DNA of 54,002 nt from Deltaproteobacteria bacterium (GTDB lineage: Bacteria; Chloroflexota; Dehalococcoidia; Dehalococcoidales; BS750m-G39), in assembly GCA_030603275.1 (NCBI GenBank), contig JAUVYB010000010.1, positions 1 through 54,002 of the forward strand. The letters run 5' to 3'. The translations under genes were made by a program, and so were the position numbers. The notes under the pieces are model-generated. The model was not told the DNA's origin and did not search any database. It saw nothing but the letters and a program-made list of their open reading frames with translations. Shown piece after piece: positions 1 through 7,722 of the stretch. Position 1 is the first letter of the stretch. Each line of letters opens with the position of its first letter.

Positions 1-135
1 CTTTCCTATCCTGAACATCTTAGTCCCACATACCGGGCAGACGCCTTGAGTCGCTGGCTTTCCATTCTTCATGGTTATCGCCTTGGCATCCTTCATTTCT
101 CTCTTGGTTCGACATTTCATACAGTATGCTTGCAT
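1..135 (-). CDS. DUF5679-type small zinc-ribbon protein (C-terminus cut by window edge)
   Basis: The 45 visible codons read from an ATG at 135 and run off the left edge with no stop. The peptide starts MQAYCMKCRTKREM and carries two CxxC pairs (YCMKC and VCPVCG), the layout of the DUF5679 family of small zinc ribbons. From memory of the family, a complete protein is barely longer than this, so only a few residues are probably missing. A purine-rich stretch (AAAAAGGGGG) sits just upstream of the ATG. Function is unknown; nucleic-acid or protein binding through zinc is an inference. It is transcribed away from the methyltransferase at 558-1355, with a 420-base gap between them. Confidence 0.8.
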   Translation of the reverse strand, partial: MQAYCMKCRTKREMKDAKAITMKNGKPATQGVCPVCGTKMFRIGK

Positions 136-557
136 TGGTCTACCCCCTTTTTGTTACGAAGCATAAGCTATTCGTTTCTACAATGTCAATAGTCACACAC
201 CCAGTTAACAGGTAACACAAGCTTGTTTTGTTGCTTAGGTCACAAAAGAGGCAATTGTTGGATAGCAGCAATCGTTTGAATTGTTACTCCCTGGCTTTAG
301 GGACTCCGGGGTAATCTCCTCCGGCCAATATTAGCTCAAAAAACCCCCATAGCTATTTGGGTGCATCCAAAAGACTATATTAATAGTACATAGCTATTTC
401 GTCTAACAGGTCTGGGCATCACTCCATCCTGCCTCTGTTGAACAATTCTGACAATTGTGCAATCTCGCTACATCGAATAAGAGACCAGAATGTGACGTGC
501 TGGCTTATCGTCTGACTGTGGTCACCTGAGGATAATGTTCAACTCTCTTCCTAAAGC
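136..557. other. Intergenic stretch with no recognised gene
   Basis: This stretch of about 420 bases lies between two minus-strand genes and is AT-richer than its surroundings. I see no convincing coding frame, tRNA or strong hairpin. Short repeats around GACAATTGTGC and CAATTGTT near 255-265 and 450-460 are too weak to call. It presumably holds the promoter of the DUF5679 gene. Confidence 0.5.
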
Positions 558-1355
558 CTAGCTGGAGATAGGTGAAGGACTCCACCATAGGAGGGCGGAA
601 CGCATACCATCGGGCCACACATAGCAATTGTCTGATAGACTTAGGCGCTTGGCCAATGTATCGCGAATGAGTGTGTCATAGGTGGTAGATGACTGGAGAC
701 GAAGATGACGTTTGGCTCTGGCAAAGGCTTCTTCAAAGGTATTGTCTGTCCAGCGGTAAATATCACTCTCCACTAACACGTTGGCGTAAATACCAATAGA
801 ATAAAGGGCGTTATAGGCTATGATGGCATTTGGGCTGTCATGGTGGCGCTCGTAGATACCGAGTGATAATTCACCAATAATGCCACCGAAAGGTGGCAAC
901 CGTATAGCTAGGAAACAAGTCCTGGTGGTATAGCGCTCTATCTTGCGGACGAAAGAAGCCAGGTCAGGGCTGGCATACATTGCGTGAGCACAGACTGTGA
1001 TGTTGTGTGGTTCCACAATAGCGTCTTCCCAAGAAGACTGGGTTACCTGTATATTGTTTAGCTTTGCAGAAGAAATATTCCTGTGAAGATTATCCACCAT
1101 AGCACTAGATGGTTCAACGGCAGTAACGGTTTTAGCTACCTTGGCTAGAGGGATGGTCCAGCGTCCACTACCCGCACCTACGTCGAGAACGGTAGTCTCG
1201 CCATCAATTTCTCTTAAAATAAAGTCAAGAAGTTGATCAGGCCTTTCATTCCTTTTGCGTGCGTGAACCTTATACCTCTTTGCCAGTTCGCTATTGGAAG
1301 TAGGGGGACCGGCCAGTACTAGTTCGCGCCATAACTTAAGCCAATCAGTCTCCAT
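558..1355 (-). CDS. Class I SAM-dependent methyltransferase
   Basis: The glycine-rich SAM-binding motif I is clear (TVLDVGAGSGRWTIPLA), followed by an acidic motif II (TAVEPSSAM), as in Rossmann-fold class I methyltransferases. The protein begins METDWLKLWRELV when the ATG at 1355 is used. An upstream ATG at 1412 in the same frame would add 19 poorly matching residues, so I prefer the internal start, although neither has a strong ribosome site. The frame is about 265 residues, normal for a free-standing methyltransferase. The substrate cannot be told. It is not tightly linked to either neighbour. The C-terminal half lacks motifs of rRNA or ubiquinone methyltransferases that I know. Confidence 0.8.
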   Translation of the reverse strand: METDWLKLWRELVLAGPPTSNSELAKRYKVHARKRNERPDQLLDFILREIDGETTVLDVGAGSGRWTIPLAKVAKTVTAVEPSSAMVDNLHRNISSAKLNNIQVTQSSWEDAIVEPHNITVCAHAMYASPDLASFVRKIERYTTRTCFLAIRLPPFGGIIGELSLGIYERHHDSPNAIIAYNALYSIGIYANVLVESDIYRWTDNTFEEAFARAKRHLRLQSSTTYDTLIRDTLAKRLSLSDNCYVWPDGMRSALLWWSPSPISS

Positions 1356-1412
1356 CAATAATAGCCACGTTCCTACAATTTTGGCGGCCAAATTATAACA
1401 TCGTGATACCAA

Positions 1413-1789
1413 GAACTACAGATGTTTCGATTCGACGCCGATGATATTCTCCAAGTAATTAATGAAAAAGTCAAACCATCTAGCTTAAATGAAAGGCATT
1501 ATGATTTAGCTGGACTCCGGTTAATATTCCTCGGTTTTGTTTAACCCACCACATCCCACAATTAGTCATAAGGTAAAATTTCAAGAACTAGCTATTATGT
1601 CGGTAATCCCCGGGGGAAAAGCTAAATGTAAAAAGGAAAAGCCTCCCCGTTAAAGGAAGGCTAAATTGAGGGTGCTATTTGACACCCAAGCGATTGTTCC
1701 TGAAATTTAGCTAAACATTAGCGATACTACTGTCCAGTTTTTCTATCGTGATCTAACTTGGGGTTCATCATTTACCCCCTCAGCCCTAT
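1413..1789. other. Intergenic stretch with a 40-codon frame and a terminator
   Basis: This gap of 377 bases holds a possible plus-strand frame of 40 codons at 1422-1544 (starts MFRFDADDILQV). It has no ribosome site and may be a gene remnant or chance. The gap also holds the hairpin at 1630-1661, listed separately as the end of the hcp operon, and a weaker GGGGT/ACCCC hairpin near 1760-1780. Nothing else stands out. Confidence 0.4.
1630..1661 (-). terminator. Rho-independent terminator for the hcp operon
   Basis: Read on the minus strand, GCCTTCC pairs with GGGGAGGC (one G-U pair) around a short loop and is followed at once by TTTTCCTTTTT. It lies about 130 bases past the stop of the zinc-ribbon gene and closes the minus-strand unit hcp, cupin, zinc ribbon. 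Confidence 0.65.
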
Positions 1790-2020
1790 CTAGTCTTGCC
1801 CCCTTAAAGCCTTCCACCTCTCTTCACCCAAGCATTGCCGTGCTGAAGCGCACCATTCGATACAGGATGGTACCTGTTCTTTGTACACATACTCCCCACA
1901 TTTTTTACATTTAATCCTGAGTTCATCGGAAAACATCTCAACCTCCGCACCACAGTTTGGGCATTTGTACATCGCAGCCCTCAGGTTCCTCATATCCTGT
2001 CCCGGACACTTACCGTTCAT
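1790..2020 (-). CDS. Small zinc-ribbon protein of the hcp operon
   Basis: A 76-residue protein starts MNGKCPGQDMRN at the ATG at 2020. A strong ribosome site (AGGAGGTGAG) sits at good distance and rules out the upstream in-frame ATG at 2044. Two CxxC pairs (YKCPNCGAE and IKCKKCGEY) form a zinc or iron knuckle, and the C-terminal part adds three more cysteines (PSCIEWCASARQC), an unusual density that could hold a second metal. It is the last gene of the operon after hcp and the cupin. From context it may be a redox or sensing accessory of the nitrogen-oxide response, but no function is established. Confidence 0.75.
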   Translation of the reverse strand: MNGKCPGQDMRNLRAAMYKCPNCGAEVEMFSDELRIKCKKCGEYVYKEQVPSCIEWCASARQCLGEERWKALRGQD

Positions 2021-2053
2021 AGTCTCACCTCCTTCTGCCCACATTCTACCGTT

Positions 2054-2398
2054 TCAGCCGTCCTTGATCATGACCAGCATCATCTTGAACCTGTCGACCG
2101 CCTTCAGCGCATGCGGTTTATTAGCCGGCATGATAGTCGCTTCACCGGCTTTCATCGGTATACTCCGGCCGCTAATAGTAACGATTGCTTCGCCATCGAT
2201 TACGTAAACCAGGGCATCAAAGGGCGCGGTATGCTCGCTCAAACCCTGCCTCTTATCAAAAGCGAACAGGGTCACCGTACCCGTTGTACGCTCGATGATA
2301 GTACGACTGACCACCGCCCCGCCCTGGTAGTCAACAAGGGCGGCTATGTCGGCGGCCTTTGCCAGCAGGCTTTTATCCGAAAGGCTTTCTTTCTCCAT
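2054..2398 (-). CDS. Cupin-fold protein of the hcp operon
   Basis: The 114-residue sequence fits a single small cupin barrel: SEHTAPFDALVYVIDGEAIVTISG corresponds to cupin motif 1 and AGEATIMPANKPHALKA to motif 2. Metal-ligand candidates are the histidine and acidic residues of motif 1 and the histidine in KPHAL. The gene lies 14 bases after hcp and 33 bases before the zinc-ribbon gene, so it is surely cotranscribed. Small cupins are often found next to hcp in anaerobes (recalled, not checked). A role in binding a metal or small ligand during nitrosative stress is an inference. The start at 2398 has AGGA about eight bases upstream. Confidence 0.8.
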   Translation of the reverse strand: MEKESLSDKSLLAKAADIAALVDYQGGAVVSRTIIERTTGTVTLFAFDKRQGLSEHTAPFDALVYVIDGEAIVTISGRSIPMKAGEATIMPANKPHALKAVDRFKMMLVMIKDG

Positions 2399-2412
2399 AT
2401 ACTATTCCTGAA

Positions 2413-3975
2413 TCACCCCAGCATCGCCTTCATATCCGTTTCCGGAGCGGATATCGGCCTGAGGGCAAACTTCTCAACCAGGACATTCAGTACGTTGGGG
2501 GAGACAAACGCCGGTAGCGACGGCCCCAGGTATATGTCCTTGATACCTAGGGAAAGAAGCGTCAGTAGTATACAGACTGCTTTCTGCTCGTACCAGGAAA
2601 GCACCAGCGTTAGTGGCAACTCATTAACATCACATTTGAAGGCGTCAGCCAGCGCCACGGCTACCTGGATGGCAGAATAGGCATCGTTACACTGCCCCAT
2701 GTCCAGCAGCCGGGGAAGCTCGCCGATTTCCCCGATATTTAGGTCATTAAAGCGGTACTTGCCGCAGCCCAGGGTCAGCACTACTGAATCCATCGGGGTT
2801 TGCTTGACGAACTCCGTGTAGTAATTCCGGCCGGTCCGGGCGCCGTCGCAGCCACCGACCAGGAAGAAATGCTTGATGCTACCGGACTTCACCGCCTCTA
2901 TCAGCTTTTCCGCCACGCCCATGACGGTATTGCGGGCAAACCCGGTGGTCATCTCGGTGCCTCCGTTGATACCGGTGAACTGCTTATCTTCATCCCAACC
3001 ACCCAGCTCTAACGCCTTCTCAATAACTGGGGCAAAGTCTTTCTTTCCGTCTCTATCTGGTATATGCTTAAGTCCCGGGTAACCGACAACCGCCATCGTG
3101 AAAATATTCCCGGCGTAGGATTCTTTGGGGGGCATAATGCAGTTGGTAGTGTACAGAATCGGGGCCGGCAGGTTGGCGAACTCTTTCTGCTGGTTCTGCC
3201 AGGCGGTGCCGTAATTGCCTTTCAGATGAGCATACTTCTTCAGCCCCGGGTAACCGTGGGCGGGTAACATTTCACCGTGCGTGTAGATATTGACGCCCTT
3301 GCCCTCTGTCTGCTCCAGCAGATGCTTCAGATCGAGCAGGTCATGGCCGGTCACCACGATAAAAGGCCCCTTCTCAACTTTCATGCTTACCTTGGTGGGC
3401 ACCGGATGCCCGAAGGTCGAAGTATTGGCTTCATCCAGCAGCGCCATGCACTTAAGATTGACCTGTCCGAACTCCATAATAAGGGACAGCCATTCGTCCA
3501 CGCTATGGTCTTCCCCAATAGCCCGCATCCCCTTGTAGAGCCAGGCCGTTACTCCCACGTCATCCTTACCCAGGATATGGGCGTGCCAGGCGTAGGCGGC
3601 CATGCCACGCAGGCCGAAAAGAAGAATCGAGCGGAGCGAGACGACATCGGTATCGCCATGGAACAGGGTATCCGGGTTGAAGTCCTCGGCGCCACCGAGT
3701 TTTGTCTTCTCGGCCTCTACCTGCTGTTTCAGTTCGTCGATGCGGTTCGGGTCGAAGTTAACGTTGGTCAGCGTGGCGAAAAGCCCCTGCATCATCAGCT
3801 CATCTGCCTTTTTGCCCGGGGTTTTTCCTTCGGCGGCGCGCGCCAGACCCACCAGGGCGCAGACTAGTTCATCATGCCTGCGGGCTACCTCCGGCTTTTT
3901 GCCGCAGACGCCTACTTTAGTACAGCCGGTACCTCCGGCCGTCTGCTCGCACTGAAAACAAAACATCTCCGTCAT
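2413..3975 (-). CDS. hcp: Hybrid cluster protein (hydroxylamine / NO reductase)
   Basis: This is a 520-residue hybrid cluster protein (Hcp, prismane). The N-terminus has cysteines at residues 6, 9, 18 and 24 (MFCFQCEQTAGG, then TGCTKVGVCG) for the first iron-sulfur cluster. The conserved blocks holding the hybrid 4Fe-2S-2O cluster follow: THGEMLPAHGYPGLKKY, TTNCIMPP, GGCDGAR, LGCGKYRFN and MGQCNDAYSA. Hcp reduces hydroxylamine in vitro and acts in NO detoxification or S-nitrosylation in cells. The ATG at 3975 is chosen because GGAGGT lies eight bases before it; the upstream frame-mate at 3990 contains that site. It leads a three-gene operon and is divergent from a Crp/Fnr regulator whose palindrome overlaps the shared promoter. 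Confidence 0.97.
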   Translation of the reverse strand: MTEMFCFQCEQTAGGTGCTKVGVCGKKPEVARRHDELVCALVGLARAAEGKTPGKKADELMMQGLFATLTNVNFDPNRIDELKQQVEAEKTKLGGAEDFNPDTLFHGDTDVVSLRSILLFGLRGMAAYAWHAHILGKDDVGVTAWLYKGMRAIGEDHSVDEWLSLIMEFGQVNLKCMALLDEANTSTFGHPVPTKVSMKVEKGPFIVVTGHDLLDLKHLLEQTEGKGVNIYTHGEMLPAHGYPGLKKYAHLKGNYGTAWQNQQKEFANLPAPILYTTNCIMPPKESYAGNIFTMAVVGYPGLKHIPDRDGKKDFAPVIEKALELGGWDEDKQFTGINGGTEMTTGFARNTVMGVAEKLIEAVKSGSIKHFFLVGGCDGARTGRNYYTEFVKQTPMDSVVLTLGCGKYRFNDLNIGEIGELPRLLDMGQCNDAYSAIQVAVALADAFKCDVNELPLTLVLSWYEQKAVCILLTLLSLGIKDIYLGPSLPAFVSPNVLNVLVEKFALRPISAPETDMKAMLG

Positions 3976-4001
3976 TTGATTTACCTCCAATTTCGTTTTC
4001 G

Positions 4002-4024
4002 AGTAGCGTCAACCTTGCGCTACT
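4002..4024 (-). promoter_or_regulatory. Inverted repeat at the start of the hcp transcript
   Basis: AGTAGCG and CGCTACT form perfect 7-base arms around a 9-base spacer. With the predicted hcp start near 4025-4027, the hairpin would lie at the very 5' end of the hcp mRNA. It could stabilise the message or be a second operator. Confidence 0.4.
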
Positions 4025-4032
4025 ATGGTTAA

Positions 4033-4073
4033 TATAATACAATAGGGATATTAAAGCGGTAACATATGTTACC
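4033..4073. promoter_or_regulatory. Divergent hcp/regulator promoter with Crp/Fnr-type operator
   Basis: GGTAACATATGTTACC at 4058-4073 is a perfect 16-base palindrome. On the minus strand, TATTAT (4034-4039) serves as -10 for hcp and puts the palindrome centre about 39-41 bases upstream of the start, the usual class II activator position. On the plus strand, TATAAT at 4033-4038 could be the -10 of the regulator gene, placing the palindrome just downstream of its start, where it would repress. From memory, clostridial and thermotogal HcpR sites are GTAAC-N4-GTTAC, which this sequence matches exactly. Confidence 0.65.
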
Positions 4074-4088
4074 AAAAGAAGGTTGTAT

Positions 4089-4781
4089 ATGTATCTGGAG
4101 TGGATTGATATCTTACACTCATCCCGGTTATTCCAAGGTATAGGTAATGAGGCTCTCAACATTATGCTTGATTGTCTGAAGCCGAAAATAAGGAGATATA
4201 AACAGCGGGAAATCATAATCTCTTACGGCCAGCCATTTCAAGGTGTTGGGATTATCGCCAGTGGCAAGATTGCTCTCACCAAAGAAACGTATTCGGGCAA
4301 CCGTATTATGATGGGGATTCTCGATGCCGGCGATATCTTCGGCGAGATGGTAGCTTTTTCCGAACACAGGGTCTGGCCGATGACCGTTATAGCCCAGGAG
4401 GATTGTATTTTGCTGTTTCTACCACCGGATAAGATAACCGGAACTTGCTCCAATATCTGCGCTTCGCACAGCACATTGATTATGAACATGCTTCAAATTC
4501 TGTCTAACAGAGCGTCGATGCTAAACAAAAAAATAGAGCATCTGTCAGCTAAAAATATACGGGGTAAGATAAGCAGCTACCTGCTGGATATATACCGTCA
4601 AACCGCAGAAGATACTTTTACAATACCGATGAAAAGGCATGAGTTAGCGGACTATCTCAATATACCGCGGCCCTCGCTCTCTAGGGAGATGGGATTGATG
4701 CGTGATGTGGGTATGATCGAATTTAACGGGTCGATTATAACTATCAACAATGTGCTGACGCTAGAGAAATCAATCCAATAG
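4089..4781 (+). CDS. Crp/Fnr-family regulator, HcpR-like
   Basis: The protein has 230 residues: an N-terminal cyclic-nucleotide-binding-type beta barrel (about 10-125, with GKIALTKE and GDIFGEMVAFSE), a dimer helix, and a C-terminal winged HTH (MKRHELADYLNIPRPSLSREMGLM). There is no Fnr-type cysteine cluster at the N-terminus, so it does not look like an iron-sulfur oxygen sensor. HcpR relatives sense NO through haem, which is likely but not visible here. The ATG at 4089 follows AAGAAGG by six bases; a TTG two codons upstream is less likely. It is divergent from hcp and shares its operator, so it probably activates hcp in response to nitrogen oxides and limits its own expression. Confidence 0.88.
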   Translation: MYLEWIDILHSSRLFQGIGNEALNIMLDCLKPKIRRYKQREIIISYGQPFQGVGIIASGKIALTKETYSGNRIMMGILDAGDIFGEMVAFSEHRVWPMTVIAQEDCILLFLPPDKITGTCSNICASHSTLIMNMLQILSNRASMLNKKIEHLSAKNIRGKISSYLLDIYRQTAEDTFTIPMKRHELADYLNIPRPSLSREMGLMRDVGMIEFNGSIITINNVLTLEKSIQ

Positions 4782-4787
4782 GCATTG

Positions 4788-4925
4788 ATGAATAATATGT
4801 ATCTGCGGATTAAACGAGAAAGCAAGACTATCAAGGAAATGATAGAATTCTATTGCCGAAAGCATCATTCTTCTAAAGGATTATGTCCGGAGTGCCTGCT
4901 ATCAAGAAGGTTGGTAAGTAGATAG
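4788..4925 (+). pseudogene. Truncated YgbA-like (nitrous-oxide-stimulated promoter family) protein
   Basis: Seven bases after the Crp/Fnr-type regulator begins a 45-codon frame whose peptide contains RIKRESKTIKEMIEFYC, then HH, then LCPEC. That matches the N-terminal half of the YgbA family (PF11756: RxKRExxTI..MI..YC..HH....LC..C). The family normally continues with YAxxRLxxCPFG and a cysteine-rich C-terminus; here the frame ends after LSRRLVSR, and I could not recover the remainder in another frame. E. coli ygbA is controlled by the NO sensor NsrR, so its position beside hcp and its regulator is functionally fitting. It is either a decayed gene or a natural short form. Confidence 0.6.
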
Positions 4926-5202
4926 TAGAAGGGGGAAAATAGGGGGCTATTGATCACCTAAGTCAAGCCTGTTGTCGCTGATGACCGGGCAAGGGTTATC
5001 CGTAGAACCTTTGGCAAATGATAAAAAGAACAATAGTCCAAGCTATTCAATAAACCCTCGCTGCACATTTTAGCGAAAAGTTTAACGCTTATCACCGATA
5101 TCCTGAGCAACTTGAACTGGGGCAAGCCGGGTAGCGAGGCGAATTGAACATCAACCATTTCAGGGAGGAGAACGACCAGATGATGACAGGAGTGGTGCTA
5201 TG
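4926..5202. other. Intergenic stretch with a possible decayed frame
   Basis: These 277 bases lie between the YgbA-like stub and the DedA-type gene. A broken plus-strand frame near 4960-5040 reads like protein (ADDRARVIRRTFGK) before stops, but I cannot assign it. No terminator with a U-tract is evident. Confidence 0.3.
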
Positions 5203-5703
5203 TTACTGAGACCAGAAAGGTAGGAGGTGGACTAGTCCCAGTCCAGAGTAACAAAGAAGAATGTATTTGGGGAATTTTCCTGCCCACAAGGCTGGCAGGA
5301 ACTTCCAAAGCGGCATCCTTGCACCCCCAGCCACCAGCCCACCTATGTCAAATGGTATAAAGGGTTGAAAGGCAAGAAAGGATATTGCCCATATCCCATA
5401 GCGATTCATCCAACCTGCAACCTTCTTGTATCCTACGATATGTTCATCAATTGCTATTTTCTTACCAAGGTAGCCAGCGTAGTAGCCGCTAAGCTCTCCC
5501 AGAGTTCCGCCTATACTAGCAGCCAGAGCTACCATTACCGGGTCCCATCTTGTAGCTGCGACTATCATTATCGCGGTCGCCACGGGAACAGGAGCTACGA
5601 TGGTAAAATTGCATACCAATGTGGCCCCAAATATGCTCAGATAAGCTAACCAGGCAAGTTCATCCAGTGGTATGTGAAGACGCGCCCCAAGGTCTTGAAG
5701 CAA
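5203..5703 (-). CDS. DedA / VTT-domain (SNARE-associated) membrane protein
   Basis: The 166-residue integral membrane protein has hydrophobic segments around 15-50, 55-75, 105-130 and 135-160. It carries the glycine-rich VTT-domain pattern GGTLGELSGYYAGYLGKK (usually E.(L/S)GY..G...G) followed by RYGIWAISFLAFQPFIPFDIGGLVAGGARM, where the P-x-x-x-x-D/G re-entrant loop is expected. DedA-family proteins handle lipid translocation and membrane homeostasis. It is shorter than typical members of about 200 residues. It is a monocistronic minus-strand gene, convergent with the nitrosative-stress genes and divergent from the recombinase pair. Confidence 0.72.
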   Translation of the reverse strand: MLQDLGARLHIPLDELAWLAYLSIFGATLVCNFTIVAPVPVATAIMIVAATRWDPVMVALAASIGGTLGELSGYYAGYLGKKIAIDEHIVGYKKVAGWMNRYGIWAISFLAFQPFIPFDIGGLVAGGARMPLWKFLPALWAGKFPKYILLCYSGLGLVHLLPFWSQ

Positions 5704-5839
5704 GTAAGCTACTCATTCATGCTATGTTAATAGTCATATGCCCACGACATCCTAACTACCTTCTTTACATACCGCCGTTTTCACGTGCCAATTCGAAATA
5801 GCATTTGCACCTGAAACAGCCGTTTTGTATCATGTAGTA

Positions 5840-5893
5840 TGTATGTAGTCTTGACAAGCGATTGTTATTGATGTTACTCTATATCTACATACA
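5840..5893 (+). promoter_or_regulatory. Promoter framed by a 9-base inverted repeat before the recombinase pair
   Basis: TGTATGTAG (5840-5848) and CTACATACA (5885-5893) are perfect inverted arms. Between them lie TTGACA (5851-5856) and a -10-like TACTCT about 18 bases on. GGAGG precedes the ATG at 5916. A protein bound across both arms would occlude the promoter, so this is a likely operator or recombinase site. Confidence 0.5.
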
Positions 5894-5915
5894 ATATTAC
5901 TGGAGGTATTAAACC

Positions 5916-6359
5916 ATGGCAGAGGTAGCATTCAGTATCCCGGTCACCGGCACCATCGAACTTCAAGGTGATTCCCTGACCATCAGAATCAGGGAGACCA
6001 CGATAACAATGAAGCTGAAGCCCGAAGAAAAGACGCGGCCGAAAATCACTTTGGAGAGGGGAAAGACATTGTTCGACGTGGTGCTTGAATCCGCCCGGAG
6101 CTATGTCGAAGAGACCGGCAGTAACGAGTTCAGCGCGGCCGAGATTTACCACCTGGCTCTGGGAAAACATCCCGAGCTGAACCTCAAGAGAAATAGCTGG
6201 GGCGCACATGTGATAGCTGCTGCACCCGGTCACTCCTCACATCACCACTATACCGCCAAGCGCAGATTCTTTAGATACCTGGGCAAGGGCAGGTACTCGC
6301 TCGACCATAGCCTGCTAACCACGAACCAGGGAGGAAGGATAACCAATGAAAAGCAGTGA
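5916..6359 (+). CDS. Hypothetical recombinase-partner protein with DUF7669-like C-terminus
   Basis: A 147-residue soluble protein has two parts. Residues 1-45 form a beta-rich segment (FSIPVTGTIELQGDSLTIRI). Residues 50-140 read as a helical, winged-helix-like domain ending SWGAHVIAAAPGHSSHHHYT followed by RRFFRYLGKGRYSL. That end pattern resembles the DUF7669 domain, which I recall beside restriction or recombination genes; this is a weak assignment. The ATG at 5916 has GGAGG upstream. Its 3' end overlaps the serine recombinase by 14 bases, so the two are translationally coupled and probably act together, for example as a DNA-binding accessory or a directionality factor. Confidence 0.6.
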   Translation: MAEVAFSIPVTGTIELQGDSLTIRIRETTITMKLKPEEKTRPKITLERGKTLFDVVLESARSYVEETGSNEFSAAEIYHLALGKHPELNLKRNSWGAHVIAAAPGHSSHHHYTAKRRFFRYLGKGRYSLDHSLLTTNQGGRITNEKQ

Positions 6360-7596
6360 TGCGAGACAAAAAGTAGCCGTCTACAGCAGGGTCAGCAGCC
6401 AGGAGCAGGCCGTCGAGGGAGTCTCGATCGAGGCTCAGCTAGCAGTTCTCCGGGATTACGCTAAAAGCCAGGGCTGGGAGGTCGTTGACGAGTACATCGA
6501 TGCGGGGTACAACGGCGGCACCGACGAGAGACCGGCGTTTAAGAGGCTCCTCATTGACGCAGGCCAGCGCCGTTTTAGTATCATCGCGGTCTGCAAACTG
6601 GACCGCTTTTTCCGCAACCTCAGGCTCCTGCTCAACCATCTCCACGGCATGGAGCAGCTGGGCATCAAGTTTGTTTCTACCCAGGAGGGACTGGATACGT
6701 CCACACCCTACGGCAAGTTCGCCGTACAGATAATGGGAGTTATTGCCGAGTTTGAGCGTGGCAGAATCGGGGAAAGGGTAAAAGACAGCAAGCGGTACCT
6801 GATCAGCGGGGGCAAATGGCCGGGCGGTCGCACAATGTTCGGTTATCGTTGGATGGCCAAGGAACGCTCATGGGAAGTAGTGCCCGAGGAGGCTGAAATC
6901 GTCCGGCGTATCTACGACCTGTATGTCAACGATAGAATAGGCACCGAGTCAATCGCCGCAATCCTGAATAAAGACGGCTTGCGTACACGGAGCGGAGCCC
7001 ACTGGCATTTGAGCAATATCAGCCAGGTACTTTCCCACCCCGGATATAAAGGCCGCCACAAGATAGGCATACCGATGCCGGTAGTCGTTGACGAGAAAAC
7101 ATGGCAGCTGGCCACGCTCGAGGCACGTATCGCCAAGGTCAAGGATGTCTTAAGTTGGGGCACACTCATCGTTAGCGAGTTTGGCATATTCGGCGAGATA
7201 GGCAATGAATATATCCCTGCCGGCTTTAACGCCTGGCGGGAATGTGACAGCAAACTGGCTATCGGCGAAATCACCGAGATGGATACGTTTCATATTGAGG
7301 GGACGGACAAGGTGATGAGAGGTGTGGACGTGCCGCCGGCTTTTTGGGAGTGTGAGGACCCGCAAAAACGAGCAGAGAGTATCAAGAAGAACGTGAGAGC
7401 CATACTGCAGCTGTTTGATATTAAAGTGATTGTTTTCCCGGAGCGTGTCGAAATTAAAGGAACCATACCGACGCAGGTTTTGGAAAAATCGATTGATAAA
7501 GGGGAGCCTGCAACTGCGCCTATTAACAGTTCCCCCTCTCCACTCTTGGAGAGGGGGAGGATTTTTTTAAGAAGAGGGGGCTTTGCCCCCTCTTAA
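6346..7596 (+). CDS. Serine recombinase lacking the usual zinc ribbon
   Basis: The N-terminal resolvase domain (about 8-150) has the catalytic pattern YSRVSSQEQ with Ser17 as nucleophile and KLDRFFRN carrying key arginines. A recombinase DNA-binding domain follows (about 165-250, GYRWMAKERSW to HPGYKGRHKIG). Normal large serine recombinases of this group exceed 500 residues and carry a CxxC zinc ribbon and a coiled coil next. Here VVVDEKTWQLA joins directly to TLEARIAKVKDVL and no CxxC pair exists anywhere, so a central deletion is likely and activity is doubtful. The last 22 residues are translated from a dispersed intergenic repeat. GGAGGA lies before the ATG at 6346. Confidence 0.85.
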   Translation: MKSSDARQKVAVYSRVSSQEQAVEGVSIEAQLAVLRDYAKSQGWEVVDEYIDAGYNGGTDERPAFKRLLIDAGQRRFSIIAVCKLDRFFRNLRLLLNHLHGMEQLGIKFVSTQEGLDTSTPYGKFAVQIMGVIAEFERGRIGERVKDSKRYLISGGKWPGGRTMFGYRWMAKERSWEVVPEEAEIVRRIYDLYVNDRIGTESIAAILNKDGLRTRSGAHWHLSNISQVLSHPGYKGRHKIGIPMPVVVDEKTWQLATLEARIAKVKDVLSWGTLIVSEFGIFGEIGNEYIPAGFNAWRECDSKLAIGEITEMDTFHIEGTDKVMRGVDVPPAFWECEDPQKRAESIKKNVRAILQLFDIKVIVFPERVEIKGTIPTQVLEKSIDKGEPATAPINSSPSPLLERGRIFLRRGGFAPS

Positions 7597-7603
7597 ACAC
7601 CCC
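7531..7603 (+). repeat. Dispersed palindromic repeat overlapping the recombinase 3' end
   Basis: Two hairpins in series: CCCCCTCTCC-(N)-GGAGAGGGGG and GAGGGGGC-(N)-GCCCCCTC, separated by a T-run and AAGAA. The same pair of hairpins occurs in inverted orientation at 34001-34074 with only a few differences. The first 66 bases are read as codons of the recombinase, which stops inside the second hairpin region. Confidence 0.75.
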
Positions 7604-7722
7604 TGATTAGTCACCCCTCCTTCTCCCCCCACCCAAAATAGATTGCAACCTATCTAAACCCCCCAAATTTCCTTGACTTTAGAGCGCCTACTTTGCTATA
7701 GTTCTTGTTTAAGAAGGACAAA

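Noticed and set aside
2111-3955. Long plus-strand frames opposite hcp
   Set aside because: They mirror the codon pattern of hcp and show no protein family; antisense shadows.
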